Below are positions 50,607-59,470 of a stretch of 64,000 bases of DNA, in pieces; the first letter of the stretch is position 1, and each line of letters starts with the position of its first letter. The stretch spans positions 434,001 through 498,000 of the forward strand of contig JACJYA010000002.1 of the NCBI GenBank assembly GCA_020636315.1, read 5' to 3'. The notes beneath the pieces were generated by a model. The model saw only the letters and a program-made list of their open reading frames with translations, did no database searches and had not been told where the DNA came from. Source of the DNA: Lewinellaceae bacterium. GTDB taxonomy: Bacteria; Bacteroidota; Bacteroidia; Chitinophagales; Saprospiraceae. Made by a program: the position numbers and the translations under genes.

Positions 50607-51197
50607 TTACGAAAGTTCTTTCAGTGCCAGCTTGATCAATTCTTCTACGCCGGCAATGCCAGGTTTTTCTTTCAGGGCTTTATTCAAGGCCTTCTGGGCC
50701 TGAATGCGGTTGAATTGTAAAGCCACTAAAGCAGATAACGCCTCTTCCCTGATTGTATTGTCCTGCGGGCTGGCCAGGGCCAGTTCCTCTCCCCCATCCT
50801 TAAGCATTTTGTCCTTAAGGTCCAGAATAGCACGCTTGGCCGTTTTGGGCCCGATGCCCTTGATTCGCTTCAGGGTATTGACGTCTTCAGCGATAATAGC
50901 CGCACGCATCTCATCGGGCGTCATCGATGAAAGCATGAGTTGGGCCGTGCTTGGGCCAATACCGGAAACGGAGATCAGGTGGACGAAAAGGCTGCGCTCG
51001 GCAGCCTCGGCAAAACCATAAAGCGTATGGCTGTCTTCCTTAATATGGAGGTGTGTCAGAATCTTGACGGACTCCAGCTTTTCCACCAGGGCATAAGTGT
51101 TCAGGCTGATGTTAATGTGATATCCCAGCCCGCCAGCCTCTACCACTATGTAAGTTGGGCTCTTGTGTGTAATATTTCCCTTGATGTATGTGATCAT
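50607..51197 (-). CDS. ruvA: Holliday junction helicase subunit RuvA
   Basis: A 196-residue protein from the ATG at 51197 (MITYIKGNI); the open frame upstream to 51347 is intergenic low-complexity sequence. Domain I is the OB fold (1-65), domain II has paired helix-hairpin-helix motifs (LISVSGIGPSTAQLML, LKRIKGIGPKTAKRAILDL), and domain III (about 145-196) is the RuvB-contacting helical domain. It binds four-way junctions as a tetramer. sprA follows after 252 nt on the same strand. Confidence 0.95.
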   Translation of the reverse strand: MITYIKGNITHKSPTYIVVEAGGLGYHINISLNTYALVEKLESVKILTHLHIKEDSHTLYGFAEAAERSLFVHLISVSGIGPSTAQLMLSSMTPDEMRAAIIAEDVNTLKRIKGIGPKTAKRAILDLKDKMLKDGGEELALASPQDNTIREEALSALVALQFNRIQAQKALNKALKEKPGIAGVEELIKLALKELS

Positions 51198-51237
51198 GGA
51201 TTTCAAAAATGTCCACGAAGGTACAAAGTTTTCGGAG

Positions 51238-51297
51238 ATTTGAAGGTATGCGTGCAAGGGTGTAAAAGTGGAAGTGTATAAAGGTGTAAATGTATCT
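51238..51297. repeat. Degenerate GGTGTAAA-type repeats upstream of ruvA
   Basis: Imperfect units AAGGGTGTAAAAGTG, GAAGTGTATAAAGG and TGTAAATGTATC between ruvA and the first POT gene. Low-complexity leader DNA with no assigned role. Confidence 0.35.
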
Positions 51298-51404
51298 GGC
51301 TGGCCTCTCAGGAGGAGTAGCCAAAATAATCTCTCCCATTTTACCACCTAACGCCCAAAAACCTCTATTTTGGCATAGAATTGCTGAAAAAAACGGATTG
51401 ATCA

Positions 51405-52985
51405 ATGGCGAAAGCTGATGCGTTGAGCCTGAAAGAGCAACCGAAGCTACTGGGACATCCGGCGGGCCTTTTCGTGCTGTTTTTCACAGAGTTGTGGGAG
51501 CGGTTTTCCTTTTTCGGCATTCGTGGCATTCTCGTTCTTTTCCTCGTTGCCCAGACTACCGGAAGCAATCCGGGGCTGGGCTGGGCCAACCAGGAAGCAC
51601 TTGCTCTTTATGGCTGGTACACCATGCTGGCCTACTTTGCCGCCGTCCCGGGTGGCTTACTGGCCGGCCGCTGGCTGGGGCAAAGGCGCAGCGTTCTGGT
51701 TGGCGGCATTCTTCTGTGTGCCGGCTACGGGCTGCTGGTCATCGAAACGACAGCCGCCTTTTATACCGGGCTGGGGTTTATCATCCTGGGAGTGGGGTGC
51801 CTGAAACCCAATGTAGCCGGCATGGTTGGGGCATTATACCCGGCAGGAGATGACCAGAGAGACATTGGGTTCACCATTTTTTACATCGGCATCAACATTG
51901 GCGCATTCCTCTCCACCCTGGCTATTGGCTGGGTAGCCGTCCGCATCGACTGGCACCTCGGCTTCGGGCTGGCGGGAGTGGGGATGCTGATCGGGCAGGG
52001 CGCTTACCTCCTCGGGCAGAAATACCTCAAAGGCGTAGGGGAAAAGCCACCTGCCGGCCGGCAAAAGCAGGCAGAGCTTTCTTTCAGCGCTGCATTTTCC
52101 AGCCGCACTCCTTTCCTTACTGCCGCAGTAATGATCCTTGCAGCAATTGTATTGCTGGTTAACGGCTGGAATGGAGGCGGCGTAGTGGCTGCATTACTGG
52201 GGCTGATGGCCGGGCTGGGTATTTACGTCTATCAGGAGTGCGGGCCGCTGGAACGCGACCGCCTGCTCGTCATATTTTTCACGCTGCTGGCCCTCGTTAT
52301 CTTCTGGGGAGCTTTCGAACAGGCCGGCGGGCTGATGAACCTCTATGCCCAACAGAAAACCGGCCGCATGCTGGCTGGTTTTGAGGTGCCGGCCCCCTGG
52401 TTTCAGTCGCTCAACCCTTTATACATCATCCTCTTCGGAACACCGGTAGGCCTGGCGTGGCTATGGTGGAAAAGGCAGGGGCGGGAAGCTTCCTCTCTAT
52501 TTAAGATGGCATTGGGTACGATCGTTGTGGGGTTAGGTTTTCTCTTCATGAGCGCGGCCTCAGCTGAATTTGAGTCCAAGGGTGAATCAGCCATGTACTG
52601 GCTGCTACTCGCTTATTTTCTCCTTACACTGGGCGAGCTCTTTGCCTCGCCGGTGGCACTTTCCTTTATCACGAAATTGTCACCTGCCCGCTACTCCTCT
52701 TTCCTTCTCGCTTTCTATTTTGCTGCCGTAGGGTTGGGCCATAAACTCGCAGGCGCCCTGGGAGAATTGGCTCAGTATATCGGAGATTTTGCGATATTTA
52801 CGGGAATTGCCCTTGGTTGTCTGGTTGCAGGCCTGCTGGCCTTACTGTTGCTCCCCCCCCTGAAAAACATGGCCCATGGCGCCGATGGCCTTCCCGGAAG
52901 CCACTTTGAAGAGCAGGAGGGTTTCGAACTGGCAGACCAGCCGGAAGCAGAGGAGGAATGGAAAAAAAATGAACAGGGTTTTTAA
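51405..52985 (+). CDS. POT family proton-coupled peptide symporter (copy 1)
   Basis: A 526-residue membrane protein with about 14 helices. The POT signature is in the first helix (LFVLFFTELWERFSFFGIRGILVLFL, the ExxERFxYY-type motif), followed by KPNVAGMVGALY and the FTIFYIGINIGAFLSTL motif. A second signature, FWGAFEQAGGLMNLYA, sits near the middle. It takes up di- and tripeptides with protons. It is paralogous to the next gene, 78 nt downstream. Confidence 0.93.
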   Translation: MAKADALSLKEQPKLLGHPAGLFVLFFTELWERFSFFGIRGILVLFLVAQTTGSNPGLGWANQEALALYGWYTMLAYFAAVPGGLLAGRWLGQRRSVLVGGILLCAGYGLLVIETTAAFYTGLGFIILGVGCLKPNVAGMVGALYPAGDDQRDIGFTIFYIGINIGAFLSTLAIGWVAVRIDWHLGFGLAGVGMLIGQGAYLLGQKYLKGVGEKPPAGRQKQAELSFSAAFSSRTPFLTAAVMILAAIVLLVNGWNGGGVVAALLGLMAGLGIYVYQECGPLERDRLLVIFFTLLALVIFWGAFEQAGGLMNLYAQQKTGRMLAGFEVPAPWFQSLNPLYIILFGTPVGLAWLWWKRQGREASSLFKMALGTIVVGLGFLFMSAASAEFESKGESAMYWLLLAYFLLTLGELFASPVALSFITKLSPARYSSFLLAFYFAAVGLGHKLAGALGELAQYIGDFAIFTGIALGCLVAGLLALLLLPPLKNMAHGADGLPGSHFEEQEGFELADQPEAEEEWKKNEQGF

Positions 52986-53063
52986 GAATACAGAGATGGA
53001 TCAATAATTTCCGGTTTTTTCGGAAAATTTTCAGTGTAACTAAAATCAATAAACGAAAAACTT

Positions 53064-54629
53064 ATGGATTTCGCATTAGGTTTACTCATCTTTGGCTGGG
53101 TGTTCGTACTCATCTGGGTGCCCCTGGTGGTTTACTCACAGAGAAAGATGCACCCGGAGGCCCTCTTCACCCTATTCTTTGCAGAGTTGTGGGAAAGGTT
53201 CTCTTTCTACGGGATGCGCGCCATCCTCATCCTCTATATGACCAAAGTCTTGTTCGACCAGATGGTACAGGGAGAAGCCGACGCCCGGGCTTACGGCATA
53301 TACGGCGCCTATAACGCTTTGCTTTATGCCTCGCCCCTTATCGGGGGCTGGCTGGCCGACCGCATCATGGGCTTCCGGCACGCCGTAATCACCGGCGGAA
53401 TCTTTATGGCGCTCGGCCAGTTTGCACTGGCTACGACCGCCGGCAACGACCTGGGAGAGACGCCCTTCTTCCTTGGCCTGGCCTTGCTTACCATTGGCAA
53501 TGGTTTCTTCAAACCCAATATTTCCAGTTTCCTGGGTACGTTCTATGACAAGAACGATACCCGGAAAGACAGCGCATTCACCATTTTCTATATGGGTATC
53601 AATATCGGCGCCTTTCTGGCTCCGCTTACCTGTGGTTATCTCGCTGAGCGGGTCGATTGGTCCCTCGGTTTTCTTTCGGCGGGCATCGGTATGGTACTGG
53701 GCGTCATCGTCTTCTGGCGCAACATGCGCAAATTTGAGGACAAAGGCACCCCGCCCGATCCCGAAGATTACCGCAAACCCTGGTTGTTAGGGCTCAGTAA
53801 GCAGGTGATCATCATCCTGGCCTCCCTGGCTGTCATCCCTGTCTTCTCCATGCTCATCGACGCAGAGAAAGTGACCAATGTCATCCTCCTCGTTGGCGGG
53901 TTGGGTGTTATCGCTTACCTGATCTATACCTCCCTCACCGCAGAAGACAAAGAAGAGGGCCAGCGCATGATCGTCTTTATTTTCCTTTTCTTCTTCCACA
54001 TGGTATTCTGGACGCTGTTCGAACAGGCCGGCGGCTCACTGAACATCCTCGCCGACCGGTATGTCAACCTCCATGGTATGGAAGCTCCGCAATTACAGGC
54101 TCTCAACCCCTTATACATTATCCTGCTGGCGCCGGTATTCTCCTGGATATGGACCAAGCTGGGACAGGCTAAGCGGGAGCCCCGCACCCCGATCAAGTTT
54201 TTCATGGGGTTGATACAAATGGCAATCGGGTATTTTATCATCGTCTGGGGCATCCGATCGGTCATCGGCACCGCCGACGCCGGCACCATGATCCCTCTGT
54301 TCTTCCTGCTCGGCATGTATTTATTCCACACTACCGGCGAGCTCAGCCTTTCTCCGGTAGGCCTTTCGGTCGTGACCAAACTGGCGCCGGCCAAGGTGGT
54401 GGGCTTCGTGATGGGGGCGTGGTTCCTCTCTATCGCTTTCGCACATAAGATCGCCGGCGAGCTGGGCAAGCTGATCGCAGAGCCGGGCCACGGCACGAAC
54501 CCATCTGATGCGCTGAAAGCTTACGCCGATGTATATATGACCTGGGGAGTTTACGTAGTGCTGGGGTCCGCGCTGGTGCTCCTGCTGCTTTCTCCTATAC
54601 TCAAGAAGTGGATGCACGGCGTGCATTGA
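53064..54629 (+). CDS. POT family proton-coupled peptide symporter (copy 2)
   Basis: A 521-residue paralogue of the preceding gene, with FTLFFAELWERFSFYGMRAILILYM, NPIIGGW-like SPLIGGWLADRIMG, KPNISSFLGTFYD, FTIFYMGINIGAFLAPL and FWTLFEQAGGSLNILAD. It has one more N-terminal helix than copy 1 (MDFALGLLIFGWVFVLIWVPLVVY), so the signature begins near residue 35. Tandem duplication with divergence suggests different peptide preferences. Ends at a strong terminator. Confidence 0.93.
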   Translation: MDFALGLLIFGWVFVLIWVPLVVYSQRKMHPEALFTLFFAELWERFSFYGMRAILILYMTKVLFDQMVQGEADARAYGIYGAYNALLYASPLIGGWLADRIMGFRHAVITGGIFMALGQFALATTAGNDLGETPFFLGLALLTIGNGFFKPNISSFLGTFYDKNDTRKDSAFTIFYMGINIGAFLAPLTCGYLAERVDWSLGFLSAGIGMVLGVIVFWRNMRKFEDKGTPPDPEDYRKPWLLGLSKQVIIILASLAVIPVFSMLIDAEKVTNVILLVGGLGVIAYLIYTSLTAEDKEEGQRMIVFIFLFFFHMVFWTLFEQAGGSLNILADRYVNLHGMEAPQLQALNPLYIILLAPVFSWIWTKLGQAKREPRTPIKFFMGLIQMAIGYFIIVWGIRSVIGTADAGTMIPLFFLLGMYLFHTTGELSLSPVGLSVVTKLAPAKVVGFVMGAWFLSIAFAHKIAGELGKLIAEPGHGTNPSDALKAYADVYMTWGVYVVLGSALVLLLLSPILKKWMHGVH

Positions 54630-54699
54630 TTTTTTTTATAGATGGAAGGGCCTTTCGAAAGTACCTTCCATCGAGGCTGGCTCCAACAGCTTCGAACGC

Positions 54700-54730
54700 A
54701 AAAGGCCGGGCGTTTACCGCCCGGCCTTTT
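54700..54730. terminator. Bidirectional intrinsic terminator
   Basis: Perfect 13-bp stem AAAAGGCCGGGCG (54700-54712) with CGCCCGGCCTTTT (54718-54730), 5-nt loop. T runs arise on both strands, fitting the convergent POT (+) and foldase (-) genes. Confidence 0.85.
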
Positions 54731-54771
54731 GTTCTTGGGCCTGCGCACCACTTAAAAGTGGCGCGTCCGGG

Positions 54772-56127
54772 TCAGGGGCGTATGTCTTTTTCCTTCCACT
54801 TCTCCAGCACCGGACAATCATTGAACAAAGGGTCGATATTGATGTAGGTGGCATCGACCTTATCCCTGATCCACTGGCTGATGAAATCACTTTTCTTAGC
54901 CTCTATGGCTGCCTTCTGTATCTTGGAATAATCTTGCTTAAGGTTGGCCTTGTGCGGGCTGGTCCTGGACTGCAACTGCACGATCCGGTAATATATATCA
55001 CCGACCTGATCCCGGAACTCAAAAGGTTTGGAGAAGCTGCCGACCTCCATAGAGTCAATGGTGAAATAAATATCGGGGTCCAGGTCTCCGATCTCAAAAA
55101 AGGTATTTCCGGTGGCAGGGTTCACCAGGCGGCCGTCGTTGCTGTAGCTTTGAACGTCTTCATCAGAATAGAGCTTCACGGCCTGGGAAAAGGTCAGGGA
55201 GTCGGCCATAAGTAGCTGGCGTACGGAATCCAGGTGGGCCTCCGCCTTTTCCAGGTCTTCATCCGTAAGCTCCGGCTTGATGAGAATATGCCGCACGTGG
55301 ATGGAGTTGCCCCGGCGTTCCAGCATCTGAATGATGTGAAAACCAAATTCAGATTCTACGACCGGAGAGATCTCGTTCTGTTCCAGCTTGAACGCTGCAG
55401 CTTCAAACTCCGGCACGTACTTTCCCCGCTTGGCCCAGCCCAGGTCTCCGCCACCGCGGGCAGAGCCGTCGTCGGAATACTTGGAGGCCAGATCGGCAAA
55501 GTCTTCGCCATCGAGGATGCGCTGGCGGATGGACTCCAGCTTCTCAATGGTCTTCTTCCGCTCCTCCGGGTTGACCTTTGGTTTGTAAACAATTTCGCCC
55601 ACCTCCACTTCGGAGTTAAAATAAGGCAGGCTATCGGCCGGGATGGAGCTGAAGAACTTCTTCACTTCAGAGGGTGTCACCGTCACACTGGCCATTACCT
55701 GAGACCGCATGCGGTCGGCCAGTATCTGGTTTTTGAGGTCTTCCCGAAACTGGCTTTTGACTTCGTTGATGGTTTGCCCGTAGTAGGCTTCAAACTGGGC
55801 CACATCGTTGTTCATAAAACCGAGAATACGTTCGATCCGGGCATCGAGTTGAGCTTCCACCTCTTCATCCGACACTTCGATACTGTCCAGTTTGGCCTGG
55901 TTGATCAACAATTTGGAAGCCATCAGCTGATCCATGATGTTGCAACGGGCGCCTTCCGGCAACACGCCGCTCTGCGCCTCCATCAGGGCATGCTGCTCTT
56001 CTACTTCGGAAAGCAACACCAGTTCACCGCCGATAGTGGCCACCACTTTATCGATCACCTCGCGCTGCGCCAGGCATCCCGGGCCGAAAATGGCCATCGC
56101 CAGGATGAAACTATAAAAGATCTTCAT
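54772..56127 (-). CDS. SurA-like periplasmic peptidyl-prolyl isomerase
   Basis: A 451-residue exported protein. SurA-type N-terminal chaperone domain (about 22-165, VIDKVVATIGGELVLLSEVEEQ). Two parvulin PpiC regions follow: the first with VGEIVYKP..ILDGEDFADLASKYSDDGSARGGGDLGWAKRGKYVPEF, the second with IHVRHILIKPELTDEDL..LTFSQAVKLYSDED. SurA delivers and folds outer-membrane proteins, here plausibly SprA and TonB barrels. Last of three foldase genes in one - strand operon. Confidence 0.92.
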   Translation of the reverse strand: MKIFYSFILAMAIFGPGCLAQREVIDKVVATIGGELVLLSEVEEQHALMEAQSGVLPEGARCNIMDQLMASKLLINQAKLDSIEVSDEEVEAQLDARIERILGFMNNDVAQFEAYYGQTINEVKSQFREDLKNQILADRMRSQVMASVTVTPSEVKKFFSSIPADSLPYFNSEVEVGEIVYKPKVNPEERKKTIEKLESIRQRILDGEDFADLASKYSDDGSARGGGDLGWAKRGKYVPEFEAAAFKLEQNEISPVVESEFGFHIIQMLERRGNSIHVRHILIKPELTDEDLEKAEAHLDSVRQLLMADSLTFSQAVKLYSDEDVQSYSNDGRLVNPATGNTFFEIGDLDPDIYFTIDSMEVGSFSKPFEFRDQVGDIYYRIVQLQSRTSPHKANLKQDYSKIQKAAIEAKKSDFISQWIRDKVDATYINIDPLFNDCPVLEKWKEKDIRP

Positions 56128-56164
56128 GATTTCTTGTTTTAATACATGTAGCTAAAAGCGGCTC

Positions 56165-57040
56165 CTAATAATAAGTCTGTATATTATTCCGCCGCAATTC
56201 CCGCTGGTACATGGCCTCAATCTTTTCTGCCAGCAGCTTTTCCCTCCGGCTTCGCAGAATGACTTTCCGCGCCTGTTCTTCAATGTACCCCAGCGGAGCG
56301 ATGTCCTTCCGGTTTTTCACCTCGAAGACCCTGAAGTAATACTGGTATTCGCCGTCGCGCTGAGAAAATTCCTGTTTGGCGCTGACGTTATCCGGAGTAA
56401 CGGTGCCCTTCGGCATTTCCATGGCGATGTCTTCCACCTTGTACCAGGTACTGTCCTGCAGCAGGTACGCTTCAGCGTAGGTATTGCAATAATCAACCAA
56501 CTGATCCAGAGCGTCTTCCTCTTCACTGTCGCTCCACAGTTGGCGGAGCTTCTCAGGCTCCTGAACCGGCAGGGGCACCTTAATGAAGAAACAACGCATA
56601 ATGGGCGTTTCCAGTTGATACTGCTCCTTGTTGGCTTCGTAAAAAGCCATGAGTTGTTCCTGTGTGACTACGGAGTCCAGGTATTGCTCCACCAGAGCCT
56701 TTTCATAATTATGGCGGATCAGGGAAGCCCGGTAATCCCGCACCAGCTTATCGATATTGAGGTCACTGGGGACGTTCTGCTCCGCTTCATTGAGCAGCAG
56801 GGCTTCGCGAACCCAACGCTCCGTATAGGCCCGGATGATCACGAGGCTGTCCTCCGAAGTGGTGCCTTCGGGAAACATGCCATCCAGCTCAGACAGGTAC
56901 AAGGACTTGTTGTGCACCTTGGCCAACAGTTGTTCCTGCCCATTGTCCTGGCCTCCCCCCATAGAACAGGAGGCAAGCCAGGCCATCAGAAAAAGGGCCG
57001 CACCGATCTTCCAGCTACGCATTTTCAAACTGACTGTCAT
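56165..57040 (-). CDS. Lipoprotein of the peptidyl-prolyl isomerase/SurA-N type
   Basis: A 291-residue protein. Lipobox LASC (Cys25 from the ATG at 57040). It resembles the chaperone part of SurA/PrsA (LLAKVHNKSLYLSELDGMF and a helical domain), but no clear parvulin HxxH-type core is visible, so it is probably chaperone-only. Its ATG follows the upstream gene stop (57041) without a gap, so it is translationally coupled; a second Met at 57022 is an alternative start. Middle gene of the foldase operon. Confidence 0.8.
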   Translation of the reverse strand: MTVSLKMRSWKIGAALFLMAWLASCSMGGGQDNGQEQLLAKVHNKSLYLSELDGMFPEGTTSEDSLVIIRAYTERWVREALLLNEAEQNVPSDLNIDKLVRDYRASLIRHNYEKALVEQYLDSVVTQEQLMAFYEANKEQYQLETPIMRCFFIKVPLPVQEPEKLRQLWSDSEEEDALDQLVDYCNTYAEAYLLQDSTWYKVEDIAMEMPKGTVTPDNVSAKQEFSQRDGEYQYYFRVFEVKNRKDIAPLGYIEEQARKVILRSRREKLLAEKIEAMYQRELRRNNIQTYY

Positions 57041-59005
57041 TTACTTTACCATACTTTCAAAAACCTGAGGATTGACATCAACATCGTATTCTTTCTTAAG
57101 CTGTTCCACCCATTGGTCCTCCAGGTAATCCTGATAATCGGCCACGACATACCCTCTTGCTTCGTCCAGCGTTTTCGCCCTTGGAGGCAATATTTCCTCG
57201 ATCTTCACAAATTTGATATTGCGGCTGCGCGGGTCCGGGTCCGATTGTGACATGGCGCCCACCTCCCACTTCATGTTCTTAAATTCCGGATAGATGCTCT
57301 GCTCCATGGTCTTTGTTTCGTGGCGCAACATTGTAGGTGTAACGTCACCGTATTTATCCATGACCTCCTCGGGAGAATGAGTGGCGATAAAGGCCCGCAC
57401 CTCATCGAGCTGATCCTTGTAGCGGTCATCCAGGCGGTAAACGCTGGTCACTGCCCGGGATTCCCAGCGGTACTTGCCATCGATCAACTTAAAGAACTCG
57501 GCCAGGCCGACGGAATCCTGGGAGGCTTTATCCCATACTTCCCGTTTGGTGGCCTCGAAAAGGAGTATCCCTTCCTCGTATTCCCGCATCAGGGCTTTGA
57601 AATCGGGGTATTTCTTTTCCAGGTTCTGTTCTTCGTAAGCCATTGCACTTTCGTTGACAAAATCGTGATAGAGCTCCTTTACCAGGGCAGTAATATCCGC
57701 ATCACTGCCACTGCGCATCCGCTTGCGGGTAGCGCGCTCCAGGTAGTTGGTGAAATCGCCCAGCGTAGCCTGGTAATCGGTTCCCAACTCGAAAAGCACC
57801 TGATCGCCACCTTCTTCCGGGGCCCTCCAGCGAAAGGTCAGGAAGGTGTCCGTCAGGCCGGCGGTGAAGTTGTCGAGGACTTTCAGGTGTTCCCGCAGGT
57901 TGCCTTCCTCTTTGATCTTCTCGACCATGGCATCCTTGGCCTCCTGAAAACGGTTGTCTCTTTTGACTTTGCTCTCTAAACGACTCTTTTCGATGTTGTA
58001 AGGTTGTATTCCCCGGTGACTTATTCTCTTAATAATGTGCCAGCCAATGTTGGTTTGGACCGGTTTGGAAATAGCGCCGTCTTCTTCGATTCCAAAAGCA
58101 GCATCTTCAAAAGAGGGGCTGTACTTATTAATGCCGAAGAAGCCGATGTAACCGCCCTGAGGCGCGGTGCGGCTGTCTTCCGACAGCTTTTTGGCCATTT
58201 CCTCAAAGTTGGCGCCGGCCTTCAGGGCCTGGTAAATGCTGTCGATCCGCACTTTGACTTTCTCCGGGTCTTTGTCCTGGGTGCGCAGCAATATATGGGC
58301 GGCTTCCAACTCCCCCCGCGCCGGCCGGCGGCCGTGGACCTTCAGGATGTGGTAGCCCGCATTGGTGCGAATGGGGCCCAGCAGTTTGTTCAACGGGCCG
58401 GCATAAGCGCCCTTTTCCAGTTCGTAAAAGCCGTTGGGAAACAAAGCGGTAACATAACCGATGTGCCCGCCATTGTTCTGGGCCGATTTATCGCCGGAAA
58501 CTTCCTTGGCCACCGCCGCAAAATCTTCATTCTTCAGGCGTTGTTTGACGGCCAGGGCCTTTTCATAGGCCGCCAGGGTGTCTGCCGGGCTGGCGTTCGG
58601 CGGCAAACTGATCAGGATATGGCTGATGTCAACGTCCTGCTTGGAATGCTCATAAGCCTCCTGCAGCAGTTTTTCCGTTACCTCCCTGTCGATGAGGTAA
58701 GAATCGGCCAGCTGGCGGCGGTACCCGGCCAGCTCGGTGATCAGCTGGGGAATGGTGTCCAGTTTCATATCTCTGGCCTTCTGCACCTTGAGCTTGAACT
58801 TGATGTACAGGTCGAGGTACTCTTCGAGCGATTCCCGGGAGAAATCGGCATTTTTGCCGTTCGTCTTGGTGTAGATGTAAACAAATTCCGATTGATGCAC
58901 CGGGGTATCTTCCACGGTGAACAGAACGGGGTCATCCTTTTGAGCCCAGATCGTAAAAGGCAAATACAACAGGGCTACCCAAAGGATTACATGAGGCTTT
59001 GCCAT
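57041..59005 (-). CDS. Parvulin-type peptidyl-prolyl isomerase, two PpiC domains
   Basis: A 654-residue exported protein (signal peptide MAKPHVILWVALLYLPFTIWA). An N-terminal chaperone helix set is followed by parvulin domain 1 (about 120-225, VDISHILISLPPNASPADT..GHIGYVTALFPNGFYELEKGAY) and domain 2 (about 230-335, ELEAAHILLRTQDKDPEKV..GGYIGFFGINKYSPSFEDAAF). A long C-terminal helical region of unknown role completes it. First gene of the operon, with a promoter just upstream. Confidence 0.92.
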   Translation of the reverse strand: MAKPHVILWVALLYLPFTIWAQKDDPVLFTVEDTPVHQSEFVYIYTKTNGKNADFSRESLEEYLDLYIKFKLKVQKARDMKLDTIPQLITELAGYRRQLADSYLIDREVTEKLLQEAYEHSKQDVDISHILISLPPNASPADTLAAYEKALAVKQRLKNEDFAAVAKEVSGDKSAQNNGGHIGYVTALFPNGFYELEKGAYAGPLNKLLGPIRTNAGYHILKVHGRRPARGELEAAHILLRTQDKDPEKVKVRIDSIYQALKAGANFEEMAKKLSEDSRTAPQGGYIGFFGINKYSPSFEDAAFGIEEDGAISKPVQTNIGWHIIKRISHRGIQPYNIEKSRLESKVKRDNRFQEAKDAMVEKIKEEGNLREHLKVLDNFTAGLTDTFLTFRWRAPEEGGDQVLFELGTDYQATLGDFTNYLERATRKRMRSGSDADITALVKELYHDFVNESAMAYEEQNLEKKYPDFKALMREYEEGILLFEATKREVWDKASQDSVGLAEFFKLIDGKYRWESRAVTSVYRLDDRYKDQLDEVRAFIATHSPEEVMDKYGDVTPTMLRHETKTMEQSIYPEFKNMKWEVGAMSQSDPDPRSRNIKFVKIEEILPPRAKTLDEARGYVVADYQDYLEDQWVEQLKKEYDVDVNPQVFESMVK

Positions 59006-59470
59006 GGGTATGATATTTTATATTTAGTTGAGTTAATACCTGCTCTTGCCGCAAATGTAAGGTAGGCTCGGCAAAAGCACCGCAAAATTAGCAAAATTAA
59101 GAGTGAATGAATGCTACCGCGGCTATTTTGTAAGAGGGAACGCCTGGAACGGCGGGTTCATTGTGTTCATCAGGGGGGGCGGAAGGGTTTCTGGGTTGCA
59201 GCGGGTTAACAGAAGGCGAACTATGCCCGAGAGTGTTTAGAAATGTGTGTCTTTAAAAGAAAACACCCTCTATTTTCAGCGGCCTGGCGAATGGCGCCCG
59301 TCTCGGCAGCCGGGTAAAAACACCGGCCGTCCGTACGGCCGGGCCTGCGCCCGCGACCGTCGCCAGAGGCTATGGCCGCCGGAGACAGTAGCGGCTTCGG
59401 CCTGCAGAGGCGGGTAAAAATTCAGAACAGCGCCACTATCCCAAATGGGATGAAGTTTAGGAACCCCGTC
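59006..59470. other. 465-bp non-coding region with GC-rich hairpins
   Basis: Apart from the operon promoter it holds no gene I can support. Features seen: a perfect 8-bp dyad CCGGCCGT-CCGT-ACGGCCGG (59323-59342), two CGGGTAAAAA segments about 100 bp apart (near 59311 and 59411), and dense GC-rich partial palindromes between 59281 and 59420. It may be decayed sequence or the 3' region of the following - strand operon. Confidence 0.45.
59052..59085 (-). promoter_or_regulatory. Promoter of the foldase operon
   Basis: Read on the minus strand: TTG (59083-59085), 23-nt spacer, then TACATTTG (59052-59059), an exact TAnnTTTG. The transcript would begin near 59046, about 40 nt before the ATG at 59005. 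Confidence 0.5.
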
